From NCBI RefSeq assembly GCF_000235485.1, contig NZ_JH378888.1, positions 1-51,975 of the forward strand: DNA of 51,975 nt, read 5' to 3'. Origin of the DNA: Streptococcus sp. oral taxon 058 str. F0407 (lineage in GTDB: Bacteria; Bacillota; Bacilli; Lactobacillales; Streptococcaceae). The position numbers and the translations under genes are program-made. Under the pieces are notes generated by a model, which saw only the letters and a program-made list of their open reading frames with translations, was not told the DNA's origin and did no database searches. How positions within the stretch are numbered: the stretch's first letter is position 1; the number at the start of each line of letters is the position of its first letter. This document shows, in pieces, positions 29,429 to 37,548 of this stretch.

Positions 29429-30381
29429 TGGTGAAAGAAGCAATTAGAACCGCAAAGCTTTCTAAAAGATATGGAACAAAAAATGTTGTCGACAACTTGA
29501 ATCTTTCAATAAAACCTGGTGAAATAGTAGGTTTTTAAGGACTAAATGGTGCAGGGAAAACAACGACGATGAGAATGATGCTAGGATTGATAAAATCTAC
29601 ATCAGGAGAATGTTATATCCAAGGAAGAAAGTTAGATCTGAGTAATTTAGAACTTCGAAACGAAATAGGTTATATTATTGAGACGCCTTATTCTTATCCA
29701 GACTTAACTGTGAGAGAAAATTTAGAAATAGTTAGTAAATTAAGAGGGGTTAATAAAGATAATATTGACTGGGTAATTGAGAAATTAAAACTAAAGCAAT
29801 ATGAACATAAACAGGAGAAGCATCTTTCTTTAGGAAATGTTGCGCGTTTAGGAATTGCAAAAGCGATTATTCATAAACCTAAAATTCTAATTCTTGATGA
29901 GCCAACAAATGGATTAGATCCTTTTGGAGTTATTGAAGTGAGAGAACTATTAAAGGAATTGGCGAATAATCTAGGCACAACTGTTCTTATTTCAAGTCAT
30001 AATCTGGAAGAAATATCTAAAATTGCTACTAGGATAGTTATTGTACATGAGGGCAGACTTATAAGAGAAGTTGAAAGCAATGAATTAGAGCAGTACTTAG
30101 AAAAGAAGTTACTAGTAAGTGGCTCTAATAATAAGGCTATGAAAGAAGTATTATCTAACCAGGGCTATCATGTAAACATTCAATCAGACACAGAAAATAA
30201 TATCGATTTCTTAGAATTAACTGATACAAAAGCTGTGGAATATCCGGAAAAAATTGCTACATTGCTAGTTAATGCAGGTTATCCACCTAAATCACTGACT
30301 GTTGAGAAAGAAGATTTAGAGCATTATTTCTTAAGAATACTGAATGACTATAATGGAGGTGTTTCGAATGAAAAAGCTTAG
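29428..30381 (+). pseudogene. ABC transporter ATPase (BcrA/CcmA-like), interrupted by an in-frame stop at Walker A
   Basis: Reading from the ATG at 29428 (coupled to the TetR stop) gives a normal ABC ATPase N terminus up to EIVGF, then TAA at 29536-29538 (codon 37), followed in the same frame by GLNGAGKTTT, i.e. Walker A. TTA to TAA is the simplest change (Leu codon expected). Downstream the frame is intact: signature-like LSLGNVARLGIAKA, Walker B ILILDEPTNGLDP, switch ISSHNLEEIS, through 317 codons. The longest ORF after the stop begins at 29569 and lacks Walker A, so it could not hydrolyse ATP. Function if intact: export of a peptide, lipid or drug (bacitracin-type). A sequencing error must be excluded. 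Confidence 0.85.
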
Positions 30382-31144
30382 TTCCTGTATTTTAATTGAA
30401 TGGAAAAAGTTAATAAAATCAAAACTTTCCATCGTAACTGCTTGTTCTATCTGTTTAGTTCCTTTTATTGTTGGGTTGTTTGCAACTATGATGAAATATC
30501 CAGAGAATTTCAAAAATCTTGGATTGATTTCTGCAAAAATGGAAATGATGAGGATAACAGACTGGTCGTCGTACTTAATGACCGTATCACAAGTCATTTC
30601 TGTTGGGGGATTGCTCATTTTTGGATTTACAGCATCTTGGATTTTTGGTAGAGAATATTCTGATAAAACAATGATAGACCTATTAGCGCTTCCGATAAAA
30701 AGAGATACAATCGTATTATCCAAGTTTATCGTTATCGTTTTGTGGAGCTATATTCTATCAATTTTTGCACTTTTATTGGGATTATTAGCTGGCAATCTGA
30801 TTGGACTTGAGGGTGGGAGCTTAGCGGTGATTTTCAAAGGTATACTTACTTTTGGTTTTTGTACTACTCTTACAATCATACTCTCTACTCCAGTGGCTTT
30901 TTTTGCTTGTTTAGGCCGGGGATATTTGTCACCATTGGCATTTACTATTTTTACTATTATTTTTTCTCAGCTTGGTTCTGCTCTTAACTTTGGGAAATAC
31001 ATTCCATGGGCGATTCCTGCACTCGCAAGTGGTATTGCAGGAAAAGCACTATTGAATTTTGGGAGCATTGTCAGTTTATTTGGGGTAAGTATTCTAGGTC
31101 TTATCGCAACAATAGCTTGGTGGAGGTATGCTGATTACGATTAA
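30368..31144 (+). CDS. ABC-2 type transporter permease
   Basis: 258-residue membrane protein with about six hydrophobic segments (for example ACSICLVPFIVGLFATMM and VISVGGLLIFGFTASWIFG), ABC-2 type as in bacitracin/lantibiotic exporters. The segment FGREYSDKTMIDLLALP is the usual cytosolic loop of this family. ATG 30368 follows GGAGGTG; the gene overlaps the ATPase by 14 bases. Intact itself, but its ATPase is broken, so the exporter is probably inactive unless another ATPase serves it. Confidence 0.82.
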   Translation: MKKLSSCILIEWKKLIKSKLSIVTACSICLVPFIVGLFATMMKYPENFKNLGLISAKMEMMRITDWSSYLMTVSQVISVGGLLIFGFTASWIFGREYSDKTMIDLLALPIKRDTIVLSKFIVIVLWSYILSIFALLLGLLAGNLIGLEGGSLAVIFKGILTFGFCTTLTIILSTPVAFFACLGRGYLSPLAFTIFTIIFSQLGSALNFGKYIPWAIPALASGIAGKALLNFGSIVSLFGVSILGLIATIAWWRYADYD

Positions 31145-31205
31145 AATGAAGTGATGAAAATGCTAATAACACAAAGCCAAGTCTGATTCATTTCAAATCA
31201 AAACA

Positions 31206-31245
31206 ACCCCTCCTGTTCAGATTGAAGAACAAGAGGGGTTATTTA
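31206..31245 (+). terminator. Terminator-like hairpin after the TetR-ABC operon
   Basis: AACCCCTC-c-TGTTC ... GAACA-a-GAGGGGTT, 13 bp with one internal mismatch, followed by ATTT. Confidence 0.75.
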
Positions 31246-31420
31246 TGACAATCGAAAGTTTTGGGGAGAGGGGACTATGTGAATATCGTTGGACTAAATG
31301 AAAAGATAGTTTCTAATATATGTGATTGGGAAAAAATAACCTTGTCCTTGAAAAGTTAAGTGTCAAACCGTTCTCAGATGGCAGTTTTAGAACAAGGTAA
31401 AATCTCGTTACGGGCATCAG

Positions 31421-31687
31421 TCAAGTGAAGGACAAAATCCAAAAAAGATGCTTGGTCTGAACTTTTTCTAGCAGGGGCCGGATTAAAAAGAGGCTGAGGA
31501 GAAAGAGCAGGAGGATAGGATAGAAATACCAAGGATTACTGACGAATTGGACCCCTTCAGCAATCCTCAAAGGGATGTAAGTGTGGGACAGCAGACTCTG
31601 TCCAGATAGGAAAGGCAAGACAATCGCAGTCATGGTCAGAATCAGAAACTAGCCCAGGTTGAAGATAGTGTTAGAAAATTGCTTCAT
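31421..31687 (-). pseudogene. Broken membrane-protein gene coupled to the YlmA-like ATPase
   Basis: On the minus strand an ATG at 31687 overlaps the TGA of the ATPase gene (ATGA). The frame reads MKQFSNTIFNLG, then TAG (31649-31651, codon 13, probably from TGG), then continues as a hydrophobic protein (TMTAIVLPFLSGQS and WYFYPILLLFLLSLFLI) to a stop at 31421. Two membrane segments remain; the full family is not recognisable. Between 31,246 and 31,420 I see no gene, only an ACCTTGT/ACAAGGT inverted repeat. Confidence 0.6.
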
Positions 31688-32478
31688 GAGGACCTGTTCT
31701 CCATCTTGATGAAATAACGGTCTTCTCCCAGCTCAATCAGCTCGACTGGCTGAGGATAGAAGCGATCCATGACCTCTTTTTGAAGTATGTCTCCTTTAGG
31801 ACCTTGGGCAATAATTTCAGCTTCTTTTAGGAGTAGGACATGATCCATAGCAGCAGTGATTTCCTCAACATGGTGGGTGACATAGAGGATAGTTGGAGCT
31901 TTCTCCATCTGTGTAATCTTACCAATCTGATCCAGCAGGCGCTCGCGAGCAAAGAGATCCAGACCGCTGGTCGCTTCATCTAAGATAAGCAGTTCTGGCT
32001 TTTCCATGAGACTGCGCGCAATCAGCAAGAGCTGCTTTTCCCCTTGAGAGAGACTGATGTAGCTCCGGCCAATCAAATCTTGTCCGCCAAGGGAGACCAG
32101 CATTTCCCTAGCTTGATCCAGCTCTGCTTGCCCGTAAGGAGCATAGAGAATACTGCTTTTATACTTACCTGTCAGGACGATTTCTTCGGCAATGAGATGG
32201 CTAGGCAGGCGTTCAGCAATGAAGGAGCCAACTACTCCAATCTTAGTTCGCAGCTGAGGAATATCGCCAGCGCCAAATTCCGTACCCAGAACCGTCACCT
32301 TGCCCTGGGTCTTCCAATGTTCAGCCATAAGCAGGCGCAGGAGAGTAGACTTTCCAGAACCGTTGAGACCGAGAATGGCCCAATGCTCCCCCTTTTTCAC
32401 CTGCCAGTTGAGATCCTTTAAGATGGTTCGGCCTTGTTTAGCCAAGCTTACATTTTCTAGTTTGATAATCTTTTCCAT
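31684..32478 (-). CDS. ABC transporter ATP-binding protein (YlmA/ModF-like)
   Basis: 264-residue ATPase with Walker A GLNGSGKST (about residue 37), Q-loop region KIGVVGSF, signature LSQGEKQ, Walker B LLILDEATSGLDL and switch His THHVEE. The overall form matches YlmA-type stand-alone ABC proteins; the transported substrate is unknown. Promoter TATAAT-like sequence and GAGAG RBS upstream. The only obvious partner membrane gene downstream is broken. Confidence 0.88.
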   Translation of the reverse strand: MEKIIKLENVSLAKQGRTILKDLNWQVKKGEHWAILGLNGSGKSTLLRLLMAEHWKTQGKVTVLGTEFGAGDIPQLRTKIGVVGSFIAERLPSHLIAEEIVLTGKYKSSILYAPYGQAELDQAREMLVSLGGQDLIGRSYISLSQGEKQLLLIARSLMEKPELLILDEATSGLDLFARERLLDQIGKITQMEKAPTILYVTHHVEEITAAMDHVLLLKEAEIIAQGPKGDILQKEVMDRFYPQPVELIELGEDRYFIKMENRSS

Positions 32479-32550
32479 TTTTACTCTCTTTCGTTAAATC
32501 TCCTTTATTATAACAAAATTTAGGAAAAAATAACCGATAGGAGGAGGCAG

Positions 32551-32804
32551 ATGTTTTATAAAAGTAAGCTGATGTAGGTCCTTTTGCTAATGATTATCTT
32601 CTTTATCTGGTGTTAGATGAGGTCCATCCTATTACCATCAGGGTGCTCTTGCTCTTATCCAGCAATATCCATGGCATGCTGGGGATGATTGTGGCAATCC
32701 CGACTCATTTTATCCTCAAAGAAATCGCCAAGTTCTTGGTAGATCGCTATGATAATCACAAGGAAACCCAGCAGAAGAAGAAGGAAGAGCTTGGAATCGA
32801 TTGA
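32551..32804 (+). pseudogene. Remnant of an AI-2E/PerM-family transporter gene
   Basis: GAGGAGG and ATG at 32551 begin a frame MFYKSKLM that ends at once in TAG. In another frame a C-terminal fragment reads ANDYLLYLVLDEVHPITI and GMLGMIVAIPTHFILKEIAKF, ending in a charged tail at 32804. The VHPITI ... G-M-I-x-A-I-P-T pattern is that of AI-2E family exporters. The picture is an internal deletion with frameshift joining start and end of the old gene. Confidence 0.6.
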
Positions 32805-32828
32805 TTCCAGAGTCTCGATACCAGAAAT

Positions 32829-32853
32829 AAGACGGAAGAAGGATTTTCCGTCT
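32829..32853 (+). terminator. Hairpin immediately left of the IS element
   Basis: AAGACGGAA ... TTCCGTCTT, a 9-bp stem that ends one base before the IS terminal repeat; possibly the old terminator of the AI-2E gene and an IS1182 target. Confidence 0.55.
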
Positions 32854-32854
32854 T

Positions 32855-34392
32855 AGATTGAAGACAAACATTCCAAATGGTGTTTGTCTTTTTCTGTTTG
32901 TCAGGCTAAAATTCCATCTTTTGATAGAATAATGGTCATTTGAACAAAATAAAAAGGCTTGTCCACCCTCATTTTTACTAGTTTTTTGAGATTTAAACAC
33001 GCTAAAGTAAGCCCAATCTTATCTTCCATCTTGGACTTACCTTTCTCTCTTGTATAACGGAGGTTGTGGTATTCTTTGGCAGTCCCAAAGAGTCGCTCAA
33101 TTGTTTCTTTGCGCTTCTTATAAAGCTCCTTCATCCCTCTTTGGTGTCGAATCTCTTTACAATATTCAAGGTCGTCTTTCCATACATGTCTTGTGATGAC
33201 TTTCTGCTGATTCTGGCTCTGGGTACAAACGGATAATAGGGGACAGGAGATACATACTTTTGGATCACTCTTATACTCACGATAGCCTGCTCGGGTCGTC
33301 GTGCGATAGGCTAATACTTGGTTCTCTGGACAGAGGTAACAGTCATAGAAGGCATCATAAACAAAATCACCGGGTCTTAAGTTCCCCCTTACTCCCTTGG
33401 GGCGGGTATAGGGGAAGACAGGGATAATGTTTCGCTGTAATAAATAATGGGCAATAGCTGGGGTCTTATAGCCTGAGTCCGCAATAATGTAGCGTGGGGA
33501 GAAAGCTTCTAACTTTGAAAAAAGGGCAGGGAAAGCCTGACTGTCGTGTACATTTCCTGCTTCAACACTATAAGCCAAGGCCCAACCATGCTTATCACAC
33601 GCTACTTGGGCAGAATAGGCAAATACTTCCTTGTGTTCCCCCTTGTGGAACCAACCACTCTCAGGATCTGTCCTTGAGATTTTCTTTTCCTTAGCCTCGC
33701 TTTCTTTTGCGGGCTTTAAGGACTTTTTTTTCGTGTTTTCTCCTATCTACATCAATCTCAACTTCCAATTGCTCACTCATAAATTTAGCTTGTTGGGCAA
33801 CCATTTCCTTATGATACTTGTGACTGTTAGCTGCAGCTTTGATATGGGTACCATCCACAAATATTTCCGAAGGATCCATTAAACCAGCAAATAAAGCTTG
33901 ATGGAGTACTTGTAAAAATATCTCGGTAATCAGTTCTTTATCTTGAAAGCGACGACTGTAATTCTTTCCATATGTGGTCAAATGAGGCACCTTGTCATCC
34001 AAGGTTAGTCCAAGAAACCAACGATAGGCTATATTTACTTCAATGTCTTTAATGGTTTGGCGCATGGAGCGAATGCCATAAAAGCATTGAATCAAAGGAA
34101 TTTTGACTAACATGATGGGATCGAGACTAGGACGACCATTATCTGGACTATAGGTATCTTCAACTAAGTCATAGATAAAGTCGAAATCAACCTCTGATTC
34201 CACTTGGCGAAGAAAGTGATCTCTTGGGACCAATTCGTCTATCGTATAGAAGCCATATTGGCAGCGATGATAATCTGGTTTTTCTTTGTGAAACATAGTT
34301 AGCACCTCACAACTTTTCTTACCTCTATGATACAACTTTACAAAAAGAAAAGCCCTTAGAAAAGTGTCTTCTAAGGACTTTGTCTTCAATCT
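32855..34392 (-). mobile_element. IS1182-family insertion sequence (1538 bp), transposase frameshifted
   Basis: Terminal inverted repeats AGATTGAAGACAAA at 32855-32868 and its complement at 34379-34392 enclose a minus-strand transposase. Both ends abut hairpins (32829-32853; GGAGCC-acta-GGCTCC at 34396-34411), consistent with the preference of IS1182-type elements for palindromic targets. I find no convincing target duplication. Only one copy is present in the window. Confidence 0.85.
32901..34296 (-). pseudogene. IS1182-family transposase, split by a frameshift
   Basis: N-terminal part starts at ATG 34296 (MFHKEKPDYHRCQYGFYTID) and has IS1182 features: GRPSLDPIMLVKIPLIQCFYG, VDGTHIKAAANSHK (first DDE Asp). 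It stops at 33691 after an abnormal basic tail. The C-terminal part continues in another frame from about 33725 (KSLKPAKESEAKEK, then GWFHKGEHKEVFAYSAQ) with IIADSGYKTPA (second Asp) and the CxxC region YLCPENQ / CISCPLLSVC, through ETIERLFGTAKE (Glu), to 32901. The break lies at a run of eight A (33724-33731); one A fewer would join the frames. An upstream in-frame start at 34404 lies outside the IS and has no RBS. Confidence 0.85.
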
Positions 34393-34395
34393 GAA

Positions 34396-34420
34396 AGGAG
34401 CCACTAGGCTCCCTTTTTGG
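34396..34420. terminator. Terminator of the flavin-reductase operon, next to the IS end
   Basis: GGAGCC-acta-GGCTCC stem. On the minus strand it follows the reductase stop and is trailed by TTTC, after which the IS begins; on the plus strand it has a better T run. Confidence 0.65.
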
Positions 34421-34424
34421 TTTC

Positions 34425-35669
34425 TTAGTTGCTTGCGCCAGAAGTAGCGTCTGCGCCACCACCGTGGCCTCCAGCGTCACCTGAATCAGAAGCGCCAGAA
34501 GTAGCATCAGCATCTCCATGACCTCCAGCGGCAGGAGCAAATGGTCCGCTACCACCTACTAAACGTTGACCAGTTTCTTTTAAGTACCAGTCAAGCCATG
34601 GTTGGAAGTTAAAGACGATTTCATTGATACCAGCGTATGATCCGTCAGGATAGTACATAGCTTGGTAGTTGTGAGTGTTGATAACACCTGCAGGAGAACC
34701 TGGAACGATAGTACGAACGTATTCTTGATTTCCGTTGCGAAGTGTTCCGATAACCCACTCTACATTCTTCATGCGTGCTGGTGGAAGAGAAGCATGCACA
34801 GTTGACATACGGTTACCTGATTGAGGTGGTACACGTTTAGCAAACATAGTGTCTGGATCTTGGTGAGCGTTGTTGTAGTAGAGGAATTGGTTGTTGTCAT
34901 CAGCATATGTCAATTCAAATGGCATAGCTTTCAAGAACATATCGATTTGGTTAACTGTAAGGATACCGTGGTCCAATTTGACATAGGTATCACCAGAGAC
35001 AGCACCAGTGATTGCTGCAACTTTTTCTACCCATTCTGGATCGTCAGGGTCAACTTCTGTAATGGTTGTAGCAATTGGTCTTCCACAATCCAAGTCTTCT
35101 GGTTCGATTGGTTTTGGTTTTTTCAATTTCGAAACGACTCCTACGTATTTAACAAAGTTATCTAAGCAAGTTTCAAGGAATTTAACAGTTCCTTCGTTGG
35201 TAATGTTTCCATCGTTATCAAAAGCTTCTTTGGCTTTACCAAGAAGGAATTCGTTACCTGGAAGCGTGTAGGCATTGACACCTGGAGCGTCAAGGATCTT
35301 ACGAAGGTGAACTTGGGCACGTGATGTTCCTTGGTCGTAGTATGATGCACCCACAATCATAACAGGCTTGTTTTCAAATGGATGAACTTCATATGAGAGC
35401 CATTCAAGCACAGATTTGAGTGAAGCTGAGATAGTGTGGTTGTGCTCAGGAGTAGCGATAATGACACCATCAGCACGTGTAATTTTGTTATACAAGAAGC
35501 GCAATTGGAAACTTTCGTCCCATTTTTCGTCTTGGTTAAACATTGGAACTTCGTCGATTTCAAGAACTTCTAATTCAAATTTGAATTTGAAATTGCGACG
35601 GATAAATTCCAAGAGTTTGCGGTTATATGATTGATCGTAGTTTGATCCAACAAGTCCAACAAATTTCAT
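34425..35669 (-). CDS. Flavodoxin-fold NAD(P)H:FMN reductase with PAS-like domain and two ApbE flavinylation motifs
   Basis: Three-part 414-residue cytosolic protein. Residues 1-175: NADPH-dependent FMN-reductase fold (GLVGSNYDQSYNRKLL, ATPEHNHTISASLKSVLEWLS in part, VGASYYDQGTSRAQ). Residues ~235-355: PAS-like domain of the DUF438 C-terminal type (MPFELTYADDNNQFLYYNN). Residues 374-414: a Gly/His/Ala/Asp tail with DATSGAS at 388-394 (34488-34508) and 407-413 (34431-34451). DATSGAS fits the ApbE acceptor consensus Dxx(S/T)(G/S)A(S/T), with Ser394 and Ser413 as likely FMN carriers. Second gene after apbE and a second reductase on the same strand, RBS GGAG. Role inferred: NAD(P)H-driven reductase carrying covalent FMN. 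Confidence 0.88.
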   Translation of the reverse strand: MKFVGLVGSNYDQSYNRKLLEFIRRNFKFKFELEVLEIDEVPMFNQDEKWDESFQLRFLYNKITRADGVIIATPEHNHTISASLKSVLEWLSYEVHPFENKPVMIVGASYYDQGTSRAQVHLRKILDAPGVNAYTLPGNEFLLGKAKEAFDNDGNITNEGTVKFLETCLDNFVKYVGVVSKLKKPKPIEPEDLDCGRPIATTITEVDPDDPEWVEKVAAITGAVSGDTYVKLDHGILTVNQIDMFLKAMPFELTYADDNNQFLYYNNAHQDPDTMFAKRVPPQSGNRMSTVHASLPPARMKNVEWVIGTLRNGNQEYVRTIVPGSPAGVINTHNYQAMYYPDGSYAGINEIVFNFQPWLDWYLKETGQRLVGGSGPFAPAAGGHGDADATSGASDSGDAGGHGGGADATSGASN

Positions 35670-35686
35670 TCTTTCGGTCTCCTATC

Positions 35687-36292
35687 TTACAAATTTTCCC
35701 AGTCAAATTCTTCAGCATCTTTGCGAAGCAATTCTTGTGCATTGCGCAATTTTTCAGTAATTTTCACAAAGATACGGAAGTCATCAAAGATGGCATCTAA
35801 TTTTTTAATAACATCAAGGTCAACTAAGTCGCCACTTGGGTTAAATGCTTGAAGAGAGTGTGAGAGCAAGAATTCATCCGGAAGAACATTTGCCTTAATT
35901 TCAGGAGCGTTCAAGATTTGACGAAGTTGCAATTGAGCACGAGATGAACCAAGAGTACCGTATGAAGCACCAGTGATCATGATTGGTTTGTTCAAAAGTG
36001 GGTAGATACCGTAAGATAGCCAAGCAAGAGCGCTCATCAAAACGGCAGGGATAGAGTGGTCGTACTCAGGAGTACCGATAATCACACCATCAGCCTCTTC
36101 AATTTTAGCTGCAATTTCAAGAATTTCAGCGGGAAGAAGTTTATCTGCAGGTTTGTTGAAAACAGGGATATCCTTGATTTCAACGAGTTCAATTTCAGCT
36201 TTATCCGCAAAGTGTTTTTGCATGTATTGGAGCAATTGGCGGTTTGTAGAACGTTTAGAGTTCGTTCCAACAATGGCAATAAGTTTTAGCAT
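35687..36292 (-). CDS. NAD(P)H-dependent FMN reductase
   Basis: 201-residue flavodoxin-fold reductase, paralogous to the N-terminal third of the next gene: AIVGTNSKRSTNRQLLQ, IGTPEYDHSIPAVLMSALAWLSYG (in part), and ITGASYGTLGSSRAQ for FMN and NAD(P)H binding. No PAS domain and no flavinylation tail. RBS GAAAGGAAA. It lies 17 bp from the large reductase and 18 bp from apbE, so the three form one operon. It could supply reduced FMN or form a complex with its paralogue. Confidence 0.9.
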   Translation of the reverse strand: MLKLIAIVGTNSKRSTNRQLLQYMQKHFADKAEIELVEIKDIPVFNKPADKLLPAEILEIAAKIEEADGVIIGTPEYDHSIPAVLMSALAWLSYGIYPLLNKPIMITGASYGTLGSSRAQLQLRQILNAPEIKANVLPDEFLLSHSLQAFNPSGDLVDLDVIKKLDAIFDDFRIFVKITEKLRNAQELLRKDAEEFDWENL

Positions 36293-36310
36293 GAGATTTC
36301 CTTTCTCTTT

Positions 36311-37240
36311 TTACATAATACAATTTTGAAGGCCTGAAGAACAAGCAAGGCGTCCCTCTTTGTCGATGAGGATGGCTTCAATCCCATCTATACTTTCGAC
36401 TTGCCAGAGGATAGAAGCACTTCGTTCTCCGAAAAGGCGTGTTGTCCATATCTCACCATCAACGGATTTATCAGAGACAATCGTTAGGCTAGCAAGATCG
36501 GTTTCGACAGGAAATCCTGTCTCACTATCAAAGATATGGTGATAGTCTTTTCCATCTACTGTCAGGTGGCGTTCATAGATACCTGAAGTGACAACGGATT
36601 TGTTAGAAGCAGGAATGGTTAGGAGATGATTGCCACGAGGATTTCGTGGATCTTGAATACCAATCTGCCAGTCTTTCCCTTCTTTGGTTTGGTTATTCCC
36701 GATGGTGAGGATATTTCCTCCCAGATTGATCAAGGCAGAGGTGACACCGTGTGTTTTTAAATACTGGGCAACCTTATCTGCACTATAGCCCTTAGCCAAA
36801 CAACCTAAATCGAGCTTCATTCCTTTCTTCTCTAAAAAGACAGTAGAGCTAGTCGGATCTAACTTGATAAAATGTGGGTCAACTAGAGGCAAGACGGCTT
36901 CGATTTCATTTGGCTTTGGAAGCCGAGCATCTGAAAAGCCAATTCGCCAAGTTTGAATCAAGGGGCCAATACTGATATTGAGGTGGCTAGATGGAGCTAG
37001 GCTGTGTTCTAATCCAAGAGCTATCAGTTCAAACAGGTCAGGATGGACCTTTACAGGTGCAATTCCAGCCTGGTGATTGATTTCCATCAGTTCGGATTCT
37101 TGACTGTTGGCGTTGAAGCGGTACTCGAGCTCTTTGAGCAAATCAAAGGCTCCTTGAAGTAGGCAATCAGCCCGTTCATCTACTAATGAAATGGTGATAG
37201 TTGTTCCCATTAGCCGTTCAGAACGTGAACGAAGAGGCAA
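36311..37240 (-). CDS. apbE: ApbE-family FAD:protein FMN transferase, without signal peptide
   Basis: Transfers FMN from FAD to a Ser/Thr of target proteins. Motifs: MGTTITISL at the N terminus, DLGCLAKGYSADKV (about residue 175), LINLGGNILTIG, and the Mg-binding C-terminal VVTSGIYER region followed by HHIFDSETGFPV. Most ApbE proteins are lipoproteins; this one begins MPLRSRSERLMG with no signal peptide or lipobox, so it should work in the cytosol, where its proposed target (the DATSGAS-tailed reductase two genes on) also resides. First gene of the minus-strand operon, divergent from nox. Confidence 0.92.
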   Translation of the reverse strand: MPLRSRSERLMGTTITISLVDERADCLLQGAFDLLKELEYRFNANSQESELMEINHQAGIAPVKVHPDLFELIALGLEHSLAPSSHLNISIGPLIQTWRIGFSDARLPKPNEIEAVLPLVDPHFIKLDPTSSTVFLEKKGMKLDLGCLAKGYSADKVAQYLKTHGVTSALINLGGNILTIGNNQTKEGKDWQIGIQDPRNPRGNHLLTIPASNKSVVTSGIYERHLTVDGKDYHHIFDSETGFPVETDLASLTIVSDKSVDGEIWTTRLFGERSASILWQVESIDGIEAILIDKEGRLACSSGLQNCIM

Positions 37241-37283
37241 GCTACCAACTCCTTTCTACTTCATAGGAAATCTTCTAAGTTAT

Positions 37284-37306
37284 GTTAAATTCTAGGATAA
37301 TTTAAC
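37284..37306 (-). promoter_or_regulatory. Inverted repeat in the apbE leader (candidate operator)
   Basis: GTTAAATT-ctaggat-AATTTAAC, perfect 8-7-8 palindrome just downstream of the apbE start point. The binding factor is not identified. Confidence 0.5.
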
Positions 37307-37327
37307 CCCTTACATTTTCTTTCCATG

Positions 37328-37358
37328 TTTATAGCATAACATAAAGTCAGCGTTTTCA
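37328..37358 (-). promoter_or_regulatory. apbE operon promoter with cre-like site
   Basis: Minus-strand extended -10 TGCTATAAA (hexamer 37333-37328). TGAAAACGCTGACT (37358-37345) matches the cre consensus TGWAANCGNTNWCA at 13 of 14 positions and covers the -35 region, so CcpA should repress. Confidence 0.65.
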
Positions 37359-37482
37359 CAAATAATTTTTAACAAAAAGTCAAGAAATATGCTTAAAATT
37401 AGTATGAAAACGATAGAAAAATTAGATTTATCAATGTTAAGTGTATTTTTTTCTGAAAATAAGAGAATTCTAAGCAAATACC

Positions 37483-37511
37483 TTGTAAACGCTAACAGTA
37501 AATGATATACT
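37483..37511 (+). promoter_or_regulatory. nox promoter with perfect cre site
   Basis: TTGTAA (37483-37488), 17-bp spacer, extended -10 TGATATACT (hexamer 37506-37511). The cre TGTAAACGCTAACA (37484-37497) matches all 14 positions and overlaps the -35, predicting CcpA repression. Confidence 0.75.
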
Positions 37512-37548
37512 AGGAGAGTAAATTAAATTTTAAAGGTGGAATTATTCT

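Noticed and set aside
33691..33735. Programmed -1 frameshift at the run of eight A in the transposase
   Set aside because: A -1 shift there reads AGT CCT TAA and stops at once; joining the frames needs +1 or -2 (or one A less), so ordinary -1 programming is excluded.
34297..34404. N-terminal extension of the IS transposase
   Set aside because: It runs past the IS terminal repeat and lacks a ribosome binding site; MFHKEKP at 34296 is the family start.
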